Made by a program: the position numbers and the translations under genes. From QHXW01 sp963752965 (GTDB taxonomy: Bacteria > Acidobacteriota > Terriglobia > Bryobacterales > Bryobacteraceae): a stretch of 64,000 bases of DNA. Numbering within the stretch: the first letter of the stretch is position 1; each line of letters opens with the position of its first letter. Below, one piece after another: positions 38,568 through 47,822 of the stretch. The stretch lies in assembly GCA_963752965.1 (NCBI GenBank), contig CAVWAJ010000013.1:434001-498000 (forward strand). The letters run 5' to 3'. The notes below the pieces were generated by a model. That model did not search any database. It was not told the DNA's origin and saw nothing but the letters and a program-made list of their open reading frames with translations.

Positions 38568-40640
38568 CTACTGTGCCGCCCCGTACATGGCCGCGTACCC
38601 GAGCTGCTGCTTCGCGTAGTCGCGCGGGTAGGAGATCTCCACGCTTGTGACGTCGCCCGTCGCCCCAGTCTTCGCGGTGAGCGTGGGATTGATGCCGGTC
38701 CAAAACGTCGGCAGATCGAGCTTCTTATAGCGGGCCACAACCTGATCGCGGAGTGCGGTATCGATGTGGACCCCGTACCGGTCCACCAGCGCTTTGATGG
38801 CGGCGTAATCGCCTTCGGCCTTGATGCGCATCAGTTCGGCCAGTAGCATGCCCACGCCCTGGTGCATCTTGTCGTAATCCCGCACGGTGATGTAAGCCTT
38901 GCCGTCGCGTTCGACGCGCCCAATCGCGCCCGTCTTGTCGATAATGTAGTTCACGATGAGCTGGCGGTCGCGATCGTGATCCTCCTCGATAGTGTCGCCC
39001 TTGAGAACTTTGCGCAGTTGCGTGAGCGCCACGCGCGCCGACCCGTCGTACATCGCTTTGCCTACTTCGGGGCTCGAAACCAAGCCGAGCTCTTGCAGCT
39101 TCGGATCGAAGACGTTCCAGAGTGCCATCAGATCGGCGCGGGCTTCTTCCAGGGTTGAGAAGTATTCCTTCAAGTAGAAAGACGCATCGTGCGTCAGCCT
39201 GGGGCTCAGCTTGCCCGAGCCGTGGCCGATGATCTCGTGCAGCGCCGTCATCAGGTCTTCGGCTTCGTCCCCGTATTTCTTTCCGCGGGCCACTTCCTCG
39301 GGCGTATAAGCAAACTCTTCGAGCGAAGTGGTCCCTGTGGCGTGTGAGAACGCGCGCGTAGTCCCTGTAAATAGAAAACTCTTGGAACCGTATTTCTGGT
39401 GAACCTCATTCTCATTCGGCAGATTGTCGCCGACGGTGGTGACGTGAAAATCGCCGGTTTCAGTCAGCGCCTCAACCGCCTTCGCGGTGGGTGGCTTGAC
39501 GCCCTGCTTCCTGTATTTCGGGTCCCAAGGCGCGTGGTCTTCGAAATACTGCGCGTTGTTGGCAACTTTGAGCATCAATGCATTGACCCGCTGATCCGTA
39601 ACCGTGACAAAGCTTTGCGACGTGCCCTTGGCGCCGCGTGCGTCGCGATAGATTTCGATGAATCCGTTGGCGAAATCGACGTTCGCATCATTCTGCACCC
39701 AGCTTGCGCCGAAACGCAGCCAGTCCGCGAACTCGCCGGATTGATAAAAGCGAATCAAATCGTCGATCACGGTATCCTGGCCCGGCTCGGCAAATGCCCG
39801 GGCCTTCTGCAAATTCTCGATCGCTTTCCCCAGAAACCGCGCGTACAATCCGGGCGGAATTCGGCCATCGGGCGTTCCGGCGCGATAGACTTCCTCCACC
39901 AGTTTCCCGTCCTTCGTTTTCACCAGTTCGGAATCAAGCGGATAATGTTCTTGAAAGCCCTTCAAATCGAGCAGGCGGACACCAGAATAGAAATTGTTCG
40001 AGCTCGCTTGCAGGATGTCGAGGCCGGCGGGCGGATTCTTGGTCGTAATCGTCGGCTCGAAATTCGGATCGAACAGCGCGGGTTTGAGGTCGTTGATCTC
40101 GGCGGTGAAGTCGGCCTCGGTCGCGATCGGTTTGCCCGTGCCGTAGGGATCGCCGATGCGCAGGCCGTTGTGAATCGCTTGCGTGCCGGCTGCTTGCAGT
40201 TCCTCAAATGTAAACTCCGGCAGAAATTTCTGTGCTGTGGTTTCGTTGTGGTTGCCCTTGTTCCCCCAGAATAGCTTGGCGAATGCAGCGATCTTGGCGC
40301 TTACGTCGGGCTGGATCCCTTCCGGGTGCGCCACCAACGCTTCAAGCAGCCGCTTCTCACGAAGGCCGTAGCGCGAGAGCTGGTCGTAAATAATCGGATC
40401 GATGGCAATCGAGGCCTGGCTCAGCCAATACGCCAGCGTCTGTTCCCGAGGCGCCAGCTTGCTGAAACTACCGGCTTCGAGCTGCATGAAGCCCGTGTTG
40501 CCGGCGCGCTCGACCAGTGTGCTGGCTGCGGAGGAACTGGCGCGCTCCGCCTCCGCCGAGCGGTTCTTAGTCCCGCAGCCGGCCAGAAAAACGGCCACCG
40601 CGAGACATGCAGTACCGAAATGAAAGCGTATGGATTTCAA
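38568..40640 (-). CDS. Lipoprotein dipeptidyl-peptidase III-like (M49) zinc peptidase
   Basis: 690 residues. The start is TTG 40640, supported by GGAGG five bases upstream. The N-terminus is a lipoprotein signal with lipobox LAGC (Cys about 21). The unusual M49 zinc motif HEIIGH is present (His468, Glu469, His473), with the second motif EEARAD giving Glu499. Both hallmark motifs of dipeptidyl peptidase III are intact, so an exopeptidase releasing dipeptides from oligopeptides is likely. Membrane anchoring as a lipoprotein contrasts with the cytosolic eukaryotic enzyme. It is divergent from the cytochrome c gene. Confidence 0.9.
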   Translation of the reverse strand: MKSIRFHFGTACLAVAVFLAGCGTKNRSAEAERASSSAASTLVERAGNTGFMQLEAGSFSKLAPREQTLAYWLSQASIAIDPIIYDQLSRYGLREKRLLEALVAHPEGIQPDVSAKIAAFAKLFWGNKGNHNETTAQKFLPEFTFEELQAAGTQAIHNGLRIGDPYGTGKPIATEADFTAEINDLKPALFDPNFEPTITTKNPPAGLDILQASSNNFYSGVRLLDLKGFQEHYPLDSELVKTKDGKLVEEVYRAGTPDGRIPPGLYARFLGKAIENLQKARAFAEPGQDTVIDDLIRFYQSGEFADWLRFGASWVQNDANVDFANGFIEIYRDARGAKGTSQSFVTVTDQRVNALMLKVANNAQYFEDHAPWDPKYRKQGVKPPTAKAVEALTETGDFHVTTVGDNLPNENEVHQKYGSKSFLFTGTTRAFSHATGTTSLEEFAYTPEEVARGKKYGDEAEDLMTALHEIIGHGSGKLSPRLTHDASFYLKEYFSTLEEARADLMALWNVFDPKLQELGLVSSPEVGKAMYDGSARVALTQLRKVLKGDTIEEDHDRDRQLIVNYIIDKTGAIGRVERDGKAYITVRDYDKMHQGVGMLLAELMRIKAEGDYAAIKALVDRYGVHIDTALRDQVVARYKKLDLPTFWTGINPTLTAKTGATGDVTSVEISYPRDYAKQQLGYAAMYGAAQ

Positions 40641-40677
40641 CGGAACCTCCTAACGGGGGACCGCCACGCCAATCTCG

Positions 40678-40707
40678 GTGACGGACCGCCCCCGAAGATT
40701 GTAGAAT
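40678..40707 (+). promoter_or_regulatory. Sigma-70-like promoter for cytochrome c
   Basis: GTGACG (40678-40683), an 18-base spacer and TAGAAT (40702-40707) precede the cytochrome gene. CAGGAGA then lies about five bases before the ATG at 40733, so this gene has a leader and a ribosome binding site. Confidence 0.5.
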
Positions 40708-40732
40708 AACGGATTACCACCTCAGGAGAGAT

Positions 40733-41059
40733 ATGAACCGATCCACATTTGTTACAGGTTTCGTGGCGCTCGCTCTGTGCTCGTTGCCAGCCCTCGCCGA
40801 TAAGAAAGGCGACCCGGAAAAGGGCAAGGAAACGTTTCAGCAATGCAGCGTCTGCCACAATGCCGACAGCACCGAGAAGAAGATGGGCCCTGGACTGAAG
40901 GGCCTGTTCAGCCGCGACAAGATGAACAACGGTAAGAAGCCCACCGAAGCCAACGTGCGCGCCAAAGTAGATGAAGGCGGAAACGGCATGCCGGCTTACA
41001 AGGAAATGTTGTCCGACGAAGAGAAGGACGACCTCATCGCCTACCTGAAGACCCTGTAA
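40733..41059 (+). CDS. Small periplasmic class I cytochrome c
   Basis: 108 residues: signal peptide (about 1-22, ending PALA), a single haem-binding motif CSVCH (Cys38, Cys41, His42), a GPGLKGLF segment and probable axial Met86 in NGMPAYK. The size and order fit a soluble c2/c6-like electron carrier. No terminal oxidase or reductase gene lies next to it. It is convergent with the SDR gene, five bases away. Confidence 0.94.
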   Translation: MNRSTFVTGFVALALCSLPALADKKGDPEKGKETFQQCSVCHNADSTEKKMGPGLKGLFSRDKMNNGKKPTEANVRAKVDEGGNGMPAYKEMLSDEEKDDLIAYLKTL

Positions 41060-41064
41060 AGCCG

Positions 41065-41868
41065 CTAGATACCCTTGGCGAGAAAGCCGCCATCCACCGC
41101 GATGGTCTCGCCGGTGACAAACGACGCTGCATCCGACGCGAGGAAAATCGCGGCGCCCACCAGTTCCTCGACGTTGCCCACCCGCCCCATGGGAGTTCGT
41201 GCGCCGATCGCGGCGGAGCGCTCGGGAAGATCCAACACTTTGGAATTTAGCGGTGTCCGGAATACGCCAGGCGCAATGGCGTTGACGCGCACACCCTGCT
41301 TGGCCCACTCGCACCCGAGTGACCGTGTCAGCAGCAGGACGCCGGCTTTGCTCGCCGCGTAAGACGTCACTTCACCAAAGCTGACAAAGCTGGTCATCGA
41401 ACACGTGTTGATGATCGCCCCGCGCCCTTGCTTGATCATCTGGCGTCCAAAAATCTGGTTCGCCCGAAAAGTGCCGTTCAGGTTGATATCGATGACGCGG
41501 TTCCAGTCCTCATCGGGCACGTCCACGGTGGGCATCTTCTTCAGCGCGCCGGATGTCACCATCAGAACGTCAACCTGTCCGAATGCCAGCACCACTTCAT
41601 CGCACAGCTTCTGCAAGCTGGCGCGATCCTGCACGTCGCTCGGAATGCGCAGGGTTTTGGAGCCGATGGATTCGAGTTCCGCCGCCTGCGATTCGACGCG
41701 GTCAAGATCGCGGCTGCTGGCGATAGTTGTGGCGCCCGCCCGCGCAAACCCGCGCGCAATCGCCTGGCCAATGCCGCTGGTGCCGCCAAGCACTACCGCT
41801 ACTTTATTCTTTAGGGAAAATTTCTCTTCTAGGAAGTTCATGAGATCAGAAATGCATGATATCAGCAT
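41065..41868 (-). CDS. Short-chain dehydrogenase/reductase (SDR)
   Basis: 267 residues. NAD(P)-binding GGTSGIGQ, the SPDVQDRAS cofactor loop, Ser in NTCSMTS and the catalytic YAASK are all present, and the C-terminal GETIAVDGGFLAKG is typical of glucose-1-dehydrogenase/3-oxoacyl-reductase-type SDRs. I chose ATG 41868 because GAGGAG lies six bases upstream; an internal ATG at 41841 has no such site. It diverges from a GntR regulator across 53 bases, so it may be a target of that regulator. The substrate is unknown. Confidence 0.9.
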   Translation of the reverse strand: MLISCISDLMNFLEEKFSLKNKVAVVLGGTSGIGQAIARGFARAGATTIASSRDLDRVESQAAELESIGSKTLRIPSDVQDRASLQKLCDEVVLAFGQVDVLMVTSGALKKMPTVDVPDEDWNRVIDINLNGTFRANQIFGRQMIKQGRGAIINTCSMTSFVSFGEVTSYAASKAGVLLLTRSLGCEWAKQGVRVNAIAPGVFRTPLNSKVLDLPERSAAIGARTPMGRVGNVEELVGAAIFLASDAASFVTGETIAVDGGFLAKGI

Positions 41869-41921
41869 CTCGATCTCCTCAGGTACAATCGGGGCAACGC
41901 ACAGGACGCTCTTGGCCGCCG

Positions 41922-42827
41922 ATGATCCGGCTCTGGCTCTCGCGGGACAAATCGATTCCGGTCCGGGAACAGCTGGGCGCGCAGTTGCTTTTTGGCATCC
42001 TAAGCCGGCGCATCGCCCCGGGTGAGAAATTACCGAGTGTACGGGAACTCGCACGGCGCCTCAAGGTACATCCGAATACCGTCAGCGCGGCCTATCGCGA
42101 TCTAGCTGCTCGCGGCTGGGTGAGCCAGCGCCGCGGTAGCGGAGTGTTTGTGCGCGATCTGAAAATGCCCCAGCCTTCGGGCGGCATTGAAGCCTTCGTC
42201 GGCGCCTGGATCGAAGAGGGACTCGCGCGCGGGTTCACGGTCGAAGCGCTCGAAGCGGCGATGACGAAGGTGGCGAGCGACCTCCGCACCGAGGCTCCGC
42301 AAAGGCTTCTCGTCGTCCATCCCGACCGCGAGCTAGCGCAGATTTTGGCTGCCGAAATTGAGGAGGCGGTTGAGTGCCCCGTTGCCTCGGCTGGTTTTGA
42401 CGACGCGCCAAAAGACTTGGCTGCTGACACCTGCGTGCTCGTCACTACGGCCTGCGAATCCCAAGCCGTTAGCGAACTACGCCCGGCGCACTATCGCGTG
42501 ATCCGACTGAAGTCGGTGGAAGACGAGATCGCCGAGCAACACGCGCCGACCTCGGGATTGCTGATTGCCGTGGTTTCCCGTTCGCCGTCTATCCTCGAGT
42601 GGTCCTCGAAACTCCTCTCGGCGCTGGGACTGCCGGGCATGGACATCCTCCAGCGGAACCCGAGTCAGCCCGATTGGCGCGAAGGCCTCGCCGCGTGCGA
42701 CATCGTCGCGGCGGATATCCGGACCGCCCTGGAGCTGCCCAAGAAGATCAAGCCCACCGTTTTCCGCATCGTTGCGGATGACTTTCTAACCGAAGCCCGC
42801 GCGCTTGTGACACCTCAGAAACTGTAA
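41922..42827 (+). CDS. GntR-family (YtrA-like) transcriptional regulator
   Basis: 301 residues. The N-terminal winged helix is unmistakable: IPVREQLGAQLLFGILSRRIAPG, then LPSVRELARRLKVHPNTVSAAYRDL and the wing RRGSGVFV. The remaining 220 residues are a less familiar effector or dimerisation region rather than an aminotransferase or UTRA domain. ATG 41922 starts at the fold; ATG 41856 would run into the divergent SDR gene. A TACAAT at 41884-41889 may be its -10. Probable regulator of itself and of the SDR gene. Confidence 0.88.
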   Translation: MIRLWLSRDKSIPVREQLGAQLLFGILSRRIAPGEKLPSVRELARRLKVHPNTVSAAYRDLAARGWVSQRRGSGVFVRDLKMPQPSGGIEAFVGAWIEEGLARGFTVEALEAAMTKVASDLRTEAPQRLLVVHPDRELAQILAAEIEEAVECPVASAGFDDAPKDLAADTCVLVTTACESQAVSELRPAHYRVIRLKSVEDEIAEQHAPTSGLLIAVVSRSPSILEWSSKLLSALGLPGMDILQRNPSQPDWREGLAACDIVAADIRTALELPKKIKPTVFRIVADDFLTEARALVTPQKL

Positions 42828-42886
42828 CAAGGCACGAAATCTGGAGACCGCCCATGCCCCACACTGCTGGCATGGAGGTTTCACAA

Positions 42887-43390
42887 ATGGCGAGCAACTT
42901 AGCAAGTCGAGCGGTTACGGTAACGGTTTTGATGGCGGCAGGATTAGGCTCCGTTCAAGCGGCCGAGAAGATTCGCTGGGAAGATCTGCAGAAGCGCGTA
43001 TACCAATTGGGCGAGCTTCGCAGCGTTAACGTCATCACGCGTGACGGGATTAAGCATCACGCGAACCGGCTAACAATTACTGCCGACCACTTGAGCCTAT
43101 TCGACCACCAAACCATTCAGGAAGTGCCGCGTCGTGACGTAGCAGGAGTCGAGATCCGGCAAAGAAAGCGCCATTACAAGCATATCGGCGAAAATGCTGT
43201 GCTGTCGGCGTGGCTCCCGGTGGTGTCCCTCATGGAGTTTGCGTACGACTGCGACGCCGGCATTTGCGTCTGGGGCCTGTTACTGACGCCGCCGCTCTGG
43301 GCTTACAGTGCCGCTAGCGCGCCCGTTTTTCTCGCCGCCGACGGCGTGGCATTCCTGATGCCAGCTAAAGCATTTGAAATTGCGGACTGA
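42887..43390 (+). CDS. Secreted or membrane-associated protein of unknown function
   Basis: 167 residues from ATG 42887, chosen because GGAGG lies eight bases upstream; an in-frame ATG at 42854 is possible. A signal peptide (about 1-26, ending VQAA) is followed by a compact beta-rich part (SVNVITRDGIKHHANRLTI, EVPRRDVAGVEIRQ) and one or two hydrophobic stretches near the C-terminus with two Cys in CDAGICVWG. I do not recognise a family. It is convergent with the metallo-hydrolase gene. Confidence 0.6.
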   Translation: MASNLASRAVTVTVLMAAGLGSVQAAEKIRWEDLQKRVYQLGELRSVNVITRDGIKHHANRLTITADHLSLFDHQTIQEVPRRDVAGVEIRQRKRHYKHIGENAVLSAWLPVVSLMEFAYDCDAGICVWGLLLTPPLWAYSAASAPVFLAADGVAFLMPAKAFEIAD

Positions 43391-43415
43391 GACGGTAACA
43401 AGATTCAACGTCGGT

Positions 43416-43442
43416 GAGGGGGACGGAGGTCCCCGTCCCCTC
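43416..43442. terminator. GC-rich hairpin between convergent genes
   Basis: GAGGGGGACGG and CCGTCCCCTC form a stem of about ten pairs with one bulged G around a short loop. It sits exactly between the stops of the genes at 42887 and 43441. No T-tract follows on either strand, so termination, if any, may depend on other factors. Confidence 0.4.
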
Positions 43443-44841
43443 AATCCGCGTCCAGCTCAAACTTCTCCCCCCACCCCGGCAGCACGGTCTCGACTTTATA
43501 CTCCTCCTGAATCGCCTTCTGCAACACCTCAGCGCCTTCCGGCTCGCCGTGCACCAGGAACACTTTCTTCAACGTCCCGGCCAGCGGCTTCATCCAGGCC
43601 AGCAGTTCGTTCTGGTCGGCATGAGCGCTCAAGGCTTGCAGGCTTTCGATCGCGGCACGCACGCGGATTGGCTCGCCGAACACCTTCACCTCGGGCCACT
43701 TGTCCAGCAGCTTGCGCCCTAGCGTGTTCTCGGCCTGGTATCCGGTGATCAGAACCGTGCAGCACGGATTATCCAGGTTGTTACGCAGGTGGTGCAGAAT
43801 GCGCCCGGCTTCGCACATTCCTGAAGGGGAGATGATCACGCACGGGCCGTTCAGATCGTTCAACTTTTTCGATTCGCTCGCCTCGCGGATGTAAGTGAGC
43901 CGCTTAAAACCAAACGGGTCATCGCCGTTGGTTGAAAGACCACGCGCTTCCTCATTGAAGCACTCCCGGTGTTTCCTGAAAACCTCGGTCACTTCGAACG
44001 CCAGCGGGCTATCCAGGAACATCGGAATGTTCGGCACGCGCCCTTCATTCGAAAGCTCTTTCAACAGCAGCGCGAGTTGCTGCGCCCGGCCCACCGCGAA
44101 CGCCGGCACAATCAGCTTCCCGCCGTGCGCCGCGGTGCGCTTAACGACTTCCTCCAGCTTCTCTTTAACCGAACCCTCCGCTTCGTGCGACCGGCCACCG
44201 TACGTGCTCTCCATAATGAGATATTCGGCAGCGGGCGGAGGATCGGGATCGCGGATAATGGGCAACCCCGGACGGCCCAGATCACCCGAAAACAGCAGCC
44301 GCACCACTCGCCCGTTCTCCTCGGAGCGCAGCAGCACAGTAGACGATCCCAGAATATGACCGGCGTCGTGCGGCTCATAGCTCAGCTTCGCGCTCAACTG
44401 CTTCGGCGTGTAGTAGGGTACCGATTGGAATAGCGGCAGCGTGCGCTCGGCGTCCTCGGTGGTATAGAGTGGCTCGAGTTCGTCCTCCCCACGATACTGC
44501 CGCCGCTTGTTCAGGAACTTGACGTCGTTCTCCTGAATGTGGGCTGTATCCAGCAGCATCGGGTGCGCCAGGTCCACCGTGGCCGGAGTCGAATAGATCG
44601 GCCCGCTGAATCCGCTCTTTACCAGCAACGGCAGATTGCCTGAGTGATCGATGTGCGCGTGCGAGAGAATCACGGCATCAATCGACGACGCCGGAAACGG
44701 AAAGTGCCGGTTTCGCTGTTCGGCTTCTTTGCGCCGGCCCTGGTACATCCCGCAATCCAGAAGGTAGCGCTTGCCGTCAGCTTCCAGGTGGTGCATGGAG
44801 CCGGTAACCGTTCGCGCGGCTCCCCAGAACGTCAGTTTCAT
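43441..44841 (-). CDS. MBL-fold beta-CASP metallo-hydrolase (RNase J/CPSF73-like)
   Basis: 466 residues. The metallo-beta-lactamase signature HAHIDH gives His61, His63, Asp65 and His66, after FWGAARTVTGSMH and LLDCGMYQG. Further motifs include EPHDAGHILGS, FSGDLGRPG and ESTYGGRSH, then the beta-CASP insertion and the late NLDNPCCTVLITGYQAENTLGR and SAHADQNEL segments. This is the YSH1-type exonuclease/endonuclease group that processes RNA. Compared with RNase J it lacks a long C-terminal domain. Cytoplasmic; single gene. Confidence 0.93.
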   Translation of the reverse strand: MKLTFWGAARTVTGSMHHLEADGKRYLLDCGMYQGRRKEAEQRNRHFPFPASSIDAVILSHAHIDHSGNLPLLVKSGFSGPIYSTPATVDLAHPMLLDTAHIQENDVKFLNKRRQYRGEDELEPLYTTEDAERTLPLFQSVPYYTPKQLSAKLSYEPHDAGHILGSSTVLLRSEENGRVVRLLFSGDLGRPGLPIIRDPDPPPAAEYLIMESTYGGRSHEAEGSVKEKLEEVVKRTAAHGGKLIVPAFAVGRAQQLALLLKELSNEGRVPNIPMFLDSPLAFEVTEVFRKHRECFNEEARGLSTNGDDPFGFKRLTYIREASESKKLNDLNGPCVIISPSGMCEAGRILHHLRNNLDNPCCTVLITGYQAENTLGRKLLDKWPEVKVFGEPIRVRAAIESLQALSAHADQNELLAWMKPLAGTLKKVFLVHGEPEGAEVLQKAIQEEYKVETVLPGWGEKFELDAD

Positions 44842-44920
44842 CGTGAATTTCCCATTCGCGCCCGCCGGCTAAGTGGTTCGCCTCATATCGGCCCGTCGGC
44901 GCACGGGCGATGCTGCTGGT

Positions 44921-46597
44921 ATGGTGCGAAAAGCGCTGTCTGTCGCTGTCCTACTCCTGGCCCTGGCCCCCGCCGCGTATCTGGCGTGGGTGGCACGCGC
45001 CATGCCGCACTTCGGGCACCTCCATGACGATAGCATCTATTTCGTTTGCGCCAAATCCATCGCCGAGGGCCGCGGCTACCGGATTCTGAGTCTGCCCGCG
45101 GAACCGTTCCAAACCAAGTACCCGCCGCTTTGGCCGCTCATGCTCGCGGCCATCTGGAAACTCGATCCGCATTTCCCGGAAAATTTGCACTGGGGGATGG
45201 CTCTCGGCTTCGTAATGCTGCCCGCCTTCGTCGCGCTTGCCTGGCGCTGGTTCCGGCGCAGTGGGATTGACGCCCGATTATCTACAGCCCTTTGCGTGAT
45301 GATCGCCGCGAGCCCGTGCGCGGTTGTGCTGAGCGCCGGCTTGATGAGCGATCTCGTGTTTTCCGTGGCGCTCCTGGCCGCCATTCAAGCGATCGAATCG
45401 GCGGGCCGCAGCACGCGCCGGGCGCTCGTAGCAGGAGCGCTCGCGGCCGTAGCCTATCTGATCAAGACAGCCGCGCTACCCTTGGCCATCGCCGGGCCAT
45501 TGTGGCTCGCGCTACGGAAGAAGTACCGCGCCGCCGTTCTGATGTTTGGCGCCATGTTGCCTGCCATCGCCGCCTGGACGCTGTGGAGCCGCGCCCACAT
45601 GACGCATGCCCGCGATCTCGTCTCGCTCTACTACACGAATTATCTCGGCTATCAGATTTACAACGTCGGCTGGCGCGATTTACCGATAGTCATGTGGAAA
45701 AACCTGGACGGCGTCTTCTCGGGTATCGCGGAACTGTTGATTTTCGATGTCGCCAAAACCCCCTGGGGAGTGTATCTGGCGCGATTTCTCGGAGTCGTCG
45801 TGATCGCCGGCACCGTACGGTTCGCGCGACGCGCGGGAATCACGCCTTACCATTGGTTCGCGCTCGGGTACACAGCGATTCTGCTGGTTTGGCACTTTCC
45901 ACCCAACAACCGCTTCCTGCTCCCGCTCTTTCCTCTGCTGCTCGCCGGCCTAGCCACCGAGCTCGCGAATCTCGTGCGCGTCATCCAGAACGAGTGGCCG
46001 CGGGGACTGGCCAACAAACTCGTCGTCGCCGGGATCGCCACCGGGCTGGCCGGTATCTCGTATATCGCTATCGTGTGGAACATCCGTGCTCTCCGCTACG
46101 AAATTCCCACGGCGATTGCCCAGCACCGCACGGTGCTATCCAGCAATCGGAGGGCTTTCGCGTGGATCGCGCAACATGCTCCCGCGGGCAGCTTCTACGC
46201 TTACGACGATCCCGTCTTCTACCTCTACACCGGCCACCATGCCGCGAGCCTGCCTGTAGTTCCACTTCCTTTCTATCGCGAGGATCGCGAAAGCATCCTG
46301 CGGCCCTTCCGCTCCATGCCAGCCTACGCGCGTGATCAGCACCTCGACTATGTGCTCTTCACTGCCGCGGATTTTCACCGCGACTTGGCCGAATCGGAAC
46401 GCGCCGAGGTGCGGCGCATCCTGGCTGGTGAGAAAGATCTCGAACCCGTCTATCGCTCCCCTCTCAGCTCCATCTGCGCCGTGTCGCCGCTTCGTACGAT
46501 TCCAGACATGAATCGTGTGGAAATTCGTACGGCGCACACGGTAAAAAATGCCGCCCATTCCCAGCCGCAATCATCCAATTCATCGGGAATTCAGTAA
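44921..46597 (+). CDS. Polytopic GT-C-like glycosyltransferase
   Basis: 558 residues from ATG 44921; ATG 44873 adds a basic non-hydrophobic tail. A first helix (about 5-24) is followed by a periplasmic loop with HLHDDSIYF, where the acidic pair matches the catalytic loop of PMT/ArnT-like GT-C enzymes, then EPFQTKYPPLWPL. About nine more membrane helices and a soluble C-terminal region follow. Enzymes of this type use polyprenyl-phosphate sugars as donors to glycosylate lipids or proteins. Donor and acceptor cannot be assigned. Confidence 0.75.
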   Translation: MVRKALSVAVLLLALAPAAYLAWVARAMPHFGHLHDDSIYFVCAKSIAEGRGYRILSLPAEPFQTKYPPLWPLMLAAIWKLDPHFPENLHWGMALGFVMLPAFVALAWRWFRRSGIDARLSTALCVMIAASPCAVVLSAGLMSDLVFSVALLAAIQAIESAGRSTRRALVAGALAAVAYLIKTAALPLAIAGPLWLALRKKYRAAVLMFGAMLPAIAAWTLWSRAHMTHARDLVSLYYTNYLGYQIYNVGWRDLPIVMWKNLDGVFSGIAELLIFDVAKTPWGVYLARFLGVVVIAGTVRFARRAGITPYHWFALGYTAILLVWHFPPNNRFLLPLFPLLLAGLATELANLVRVIQNEWPRGLANKLVVAGIATGLAGISYIAIVWNIRALRYEIPTAIAQHRTVLSSNRRAFAWIAQHAPAGSFYAYDDPVFYLYTGHHAASLPVVPLPFYREDRESILRPFRSMPAYARDQHLDYVLFTAADFHRDLAESERAEVRRILAGEKDLEPVYRSPLSSICAVSPLRTIPDMNRVEIRTAHTVKNAAHSQPQSSNSSGIQ

Positions 46598-46648
46598 CTT
46601 CATCAGCATGGAAGCCCGGTTGCATCTCTGAAACATCGAGAGGTGGTT

Positions 46649-47602
46649 ATGTACGATCTCGGCAGGAAGAACGAACCGGCAACCGAACTACCAGAAAATC
46701 CGCGGCGGTCCAACGAGGAGCCCGAAGAACAACATCACACCGGTCACTGGATCGCAGTAGGCGTCCTGGCAGTCGCCATCGGCGGCGTTTGCTGGTGGGG
46801 CTACCCCACACTGAAACAGGCGCCGGCGGTTCTGGCGCAATTCCCCGCTGTCCAACAATCATTGGAGGGGATCAACGCGCAGTTGGCCGAAACTGAATCC
46901 CGTTTCAAGGACTGGAGTAGCAGCCAGCAACAGCTTCAGGAGCGCGTTGCGCAGGTGGAAAACACCATGGCCTCGCGCATCCGAGCCGTCCGCAAGCAGG
47001 CGCAGGATCTGAGTGACCAAGTGTATCAGCGCGTCCATGCCGAAGTCGCTGCTCAAAACCAGGTGACTGAAACCAAGATCGCTCGCCTCGAATCCTCAAG
47101 CGAAGCCGATCGGGCCAATGTCGAGAAGTTACAAACCGAGTTGGCTGCCTTGCGCGAACAGACGGCCGAACAGCTCCGCGGAGTGCGTTCTGACATGGAG
47201 CGCGAAGGCGTGAACCGCGATCAGCAGCTAGTCAGCTTGAATGAACAAGTCGGCCGTGAGTCGCGTGACGTCGACGGCCTGAACAAGAAGCTCGCCGTGA
47301 AGCGCGTAGATTTCGAGGTGACGCGTAATCATAGCCAGCAGCTCACCGACGAGGTTTCCCTCGGCGTCACCGGTACCGACGTCAGCCATCGCCGCATCAC
47401 CGGCTGGATGTGGGTCATGCCCGACCGCCGCACTATCTGGCTCCGTGGCCAGGGCGCCCAGCAACCGGTCGTCTTCTATAGCAATCGCGATGGCAAACGC
47501 CGCGAACTGGTGATCACCAACGTTGCCAGAAATTCCGTGAGCGGGTACTTGATTCTGTCCGCCGACAGCAGCTCCAGTGCCCTTTCGTCCAAAGGCGACT
47601 AA
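46649..47602 (+). CDS. Single-pass membrane protein with long coiled coil
   Basis: 317 residues from ATG 46649, with GAGAGG five bases upstream. A charged cytoplasmic N-terminus (about 1-32) precedes one helix (about 33-52). A heptad-rich coiled coil follows (about 65-225), then a compact C-terminal beta-rich region (VDFEVTRNHSQQLTDEVSLGVTG, RRITGWMWVMPDRRTIWLRG). I do not recognise a named family. The gene stands just before the rimP operon but is separated from it by a hairpin and a promoter. Confidence 0.7.
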   Translation: MYDLGRKNEPATELPENPRRSNEEPEEQHHTGHWIAVGVLAVAIGGVCWWGYPTLKQAPAVLAQFPAVQQSLEGINAQLAETESRFKDWSSSQQQLQERVAQVENTMASRIRAVRKQAQDLSDQVYQRVHAEVAAQNQVTETKIARLESSSEADRANVEKLQTELAALREQTAEQLRGVRSDMEREGVNRDQQLVSLNEQVGRESRDVDGLNKKLAVKRVDFEVTRNHSQQLTDEVSLGVTGTDVSHRRITGWMWVMPDRRTIWLRGQGAQQPVVFYSNRDGKRRELVITNVARNSVSGYLILSADSSSSALSSKGD

Positions 47603-47624
47603 CCGATTGGGAGTGAACCACGCA

Positions 47625-47658
47625 CCGCGGCCAGCTCTTTTTGCAGAGCTCGCCGCGG
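47625..47658 (+). terminator. Strong hairpin after the coiled-coil gene
   Basis: CCGCGGCCAGCTCT (47625-47638) and AGAGCTCGCCGCGG (47645-47658) pair over 14 positions with one mismatch around the loop TTTTGC. It lies 22 bases after the stop at 47602. The following CTTTAGTTTC is only moderately T-rich. A transcription terminator is the simplest reading. Confidence 0.5.
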
Positions 47659-47769
47659 CTTTAGTTTCGTATCCCTCGATCTGCCAAGGTATTACGAAGC
47701 GCATGGCCCTAATGCTCCGTCCGTAATGAGCCAGGACGGCCCGGGCCAGGCACCCCCGGCGTCAAGACC

Positions 47770-47797
47770 TTGCCTTTTCCGCAAGACGGGCTAGAAT
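47770..47797 (+). promoter_or_regulatory. Sigma-70-like promoter of the rimP-nusA-infB operon
   Basis: TTGCCT (47770-47775), a 16-base spacer and TAGAAT (47792-47797). Transcription starting near 47804 would include the hairpin at 47823-47845 in a leader of about 68 bases before the rimP ATG. Confidence 0.55.
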
Positions 47798-47822
47798 GAA
47801 TATGTAGGTGTCGAACGATACG

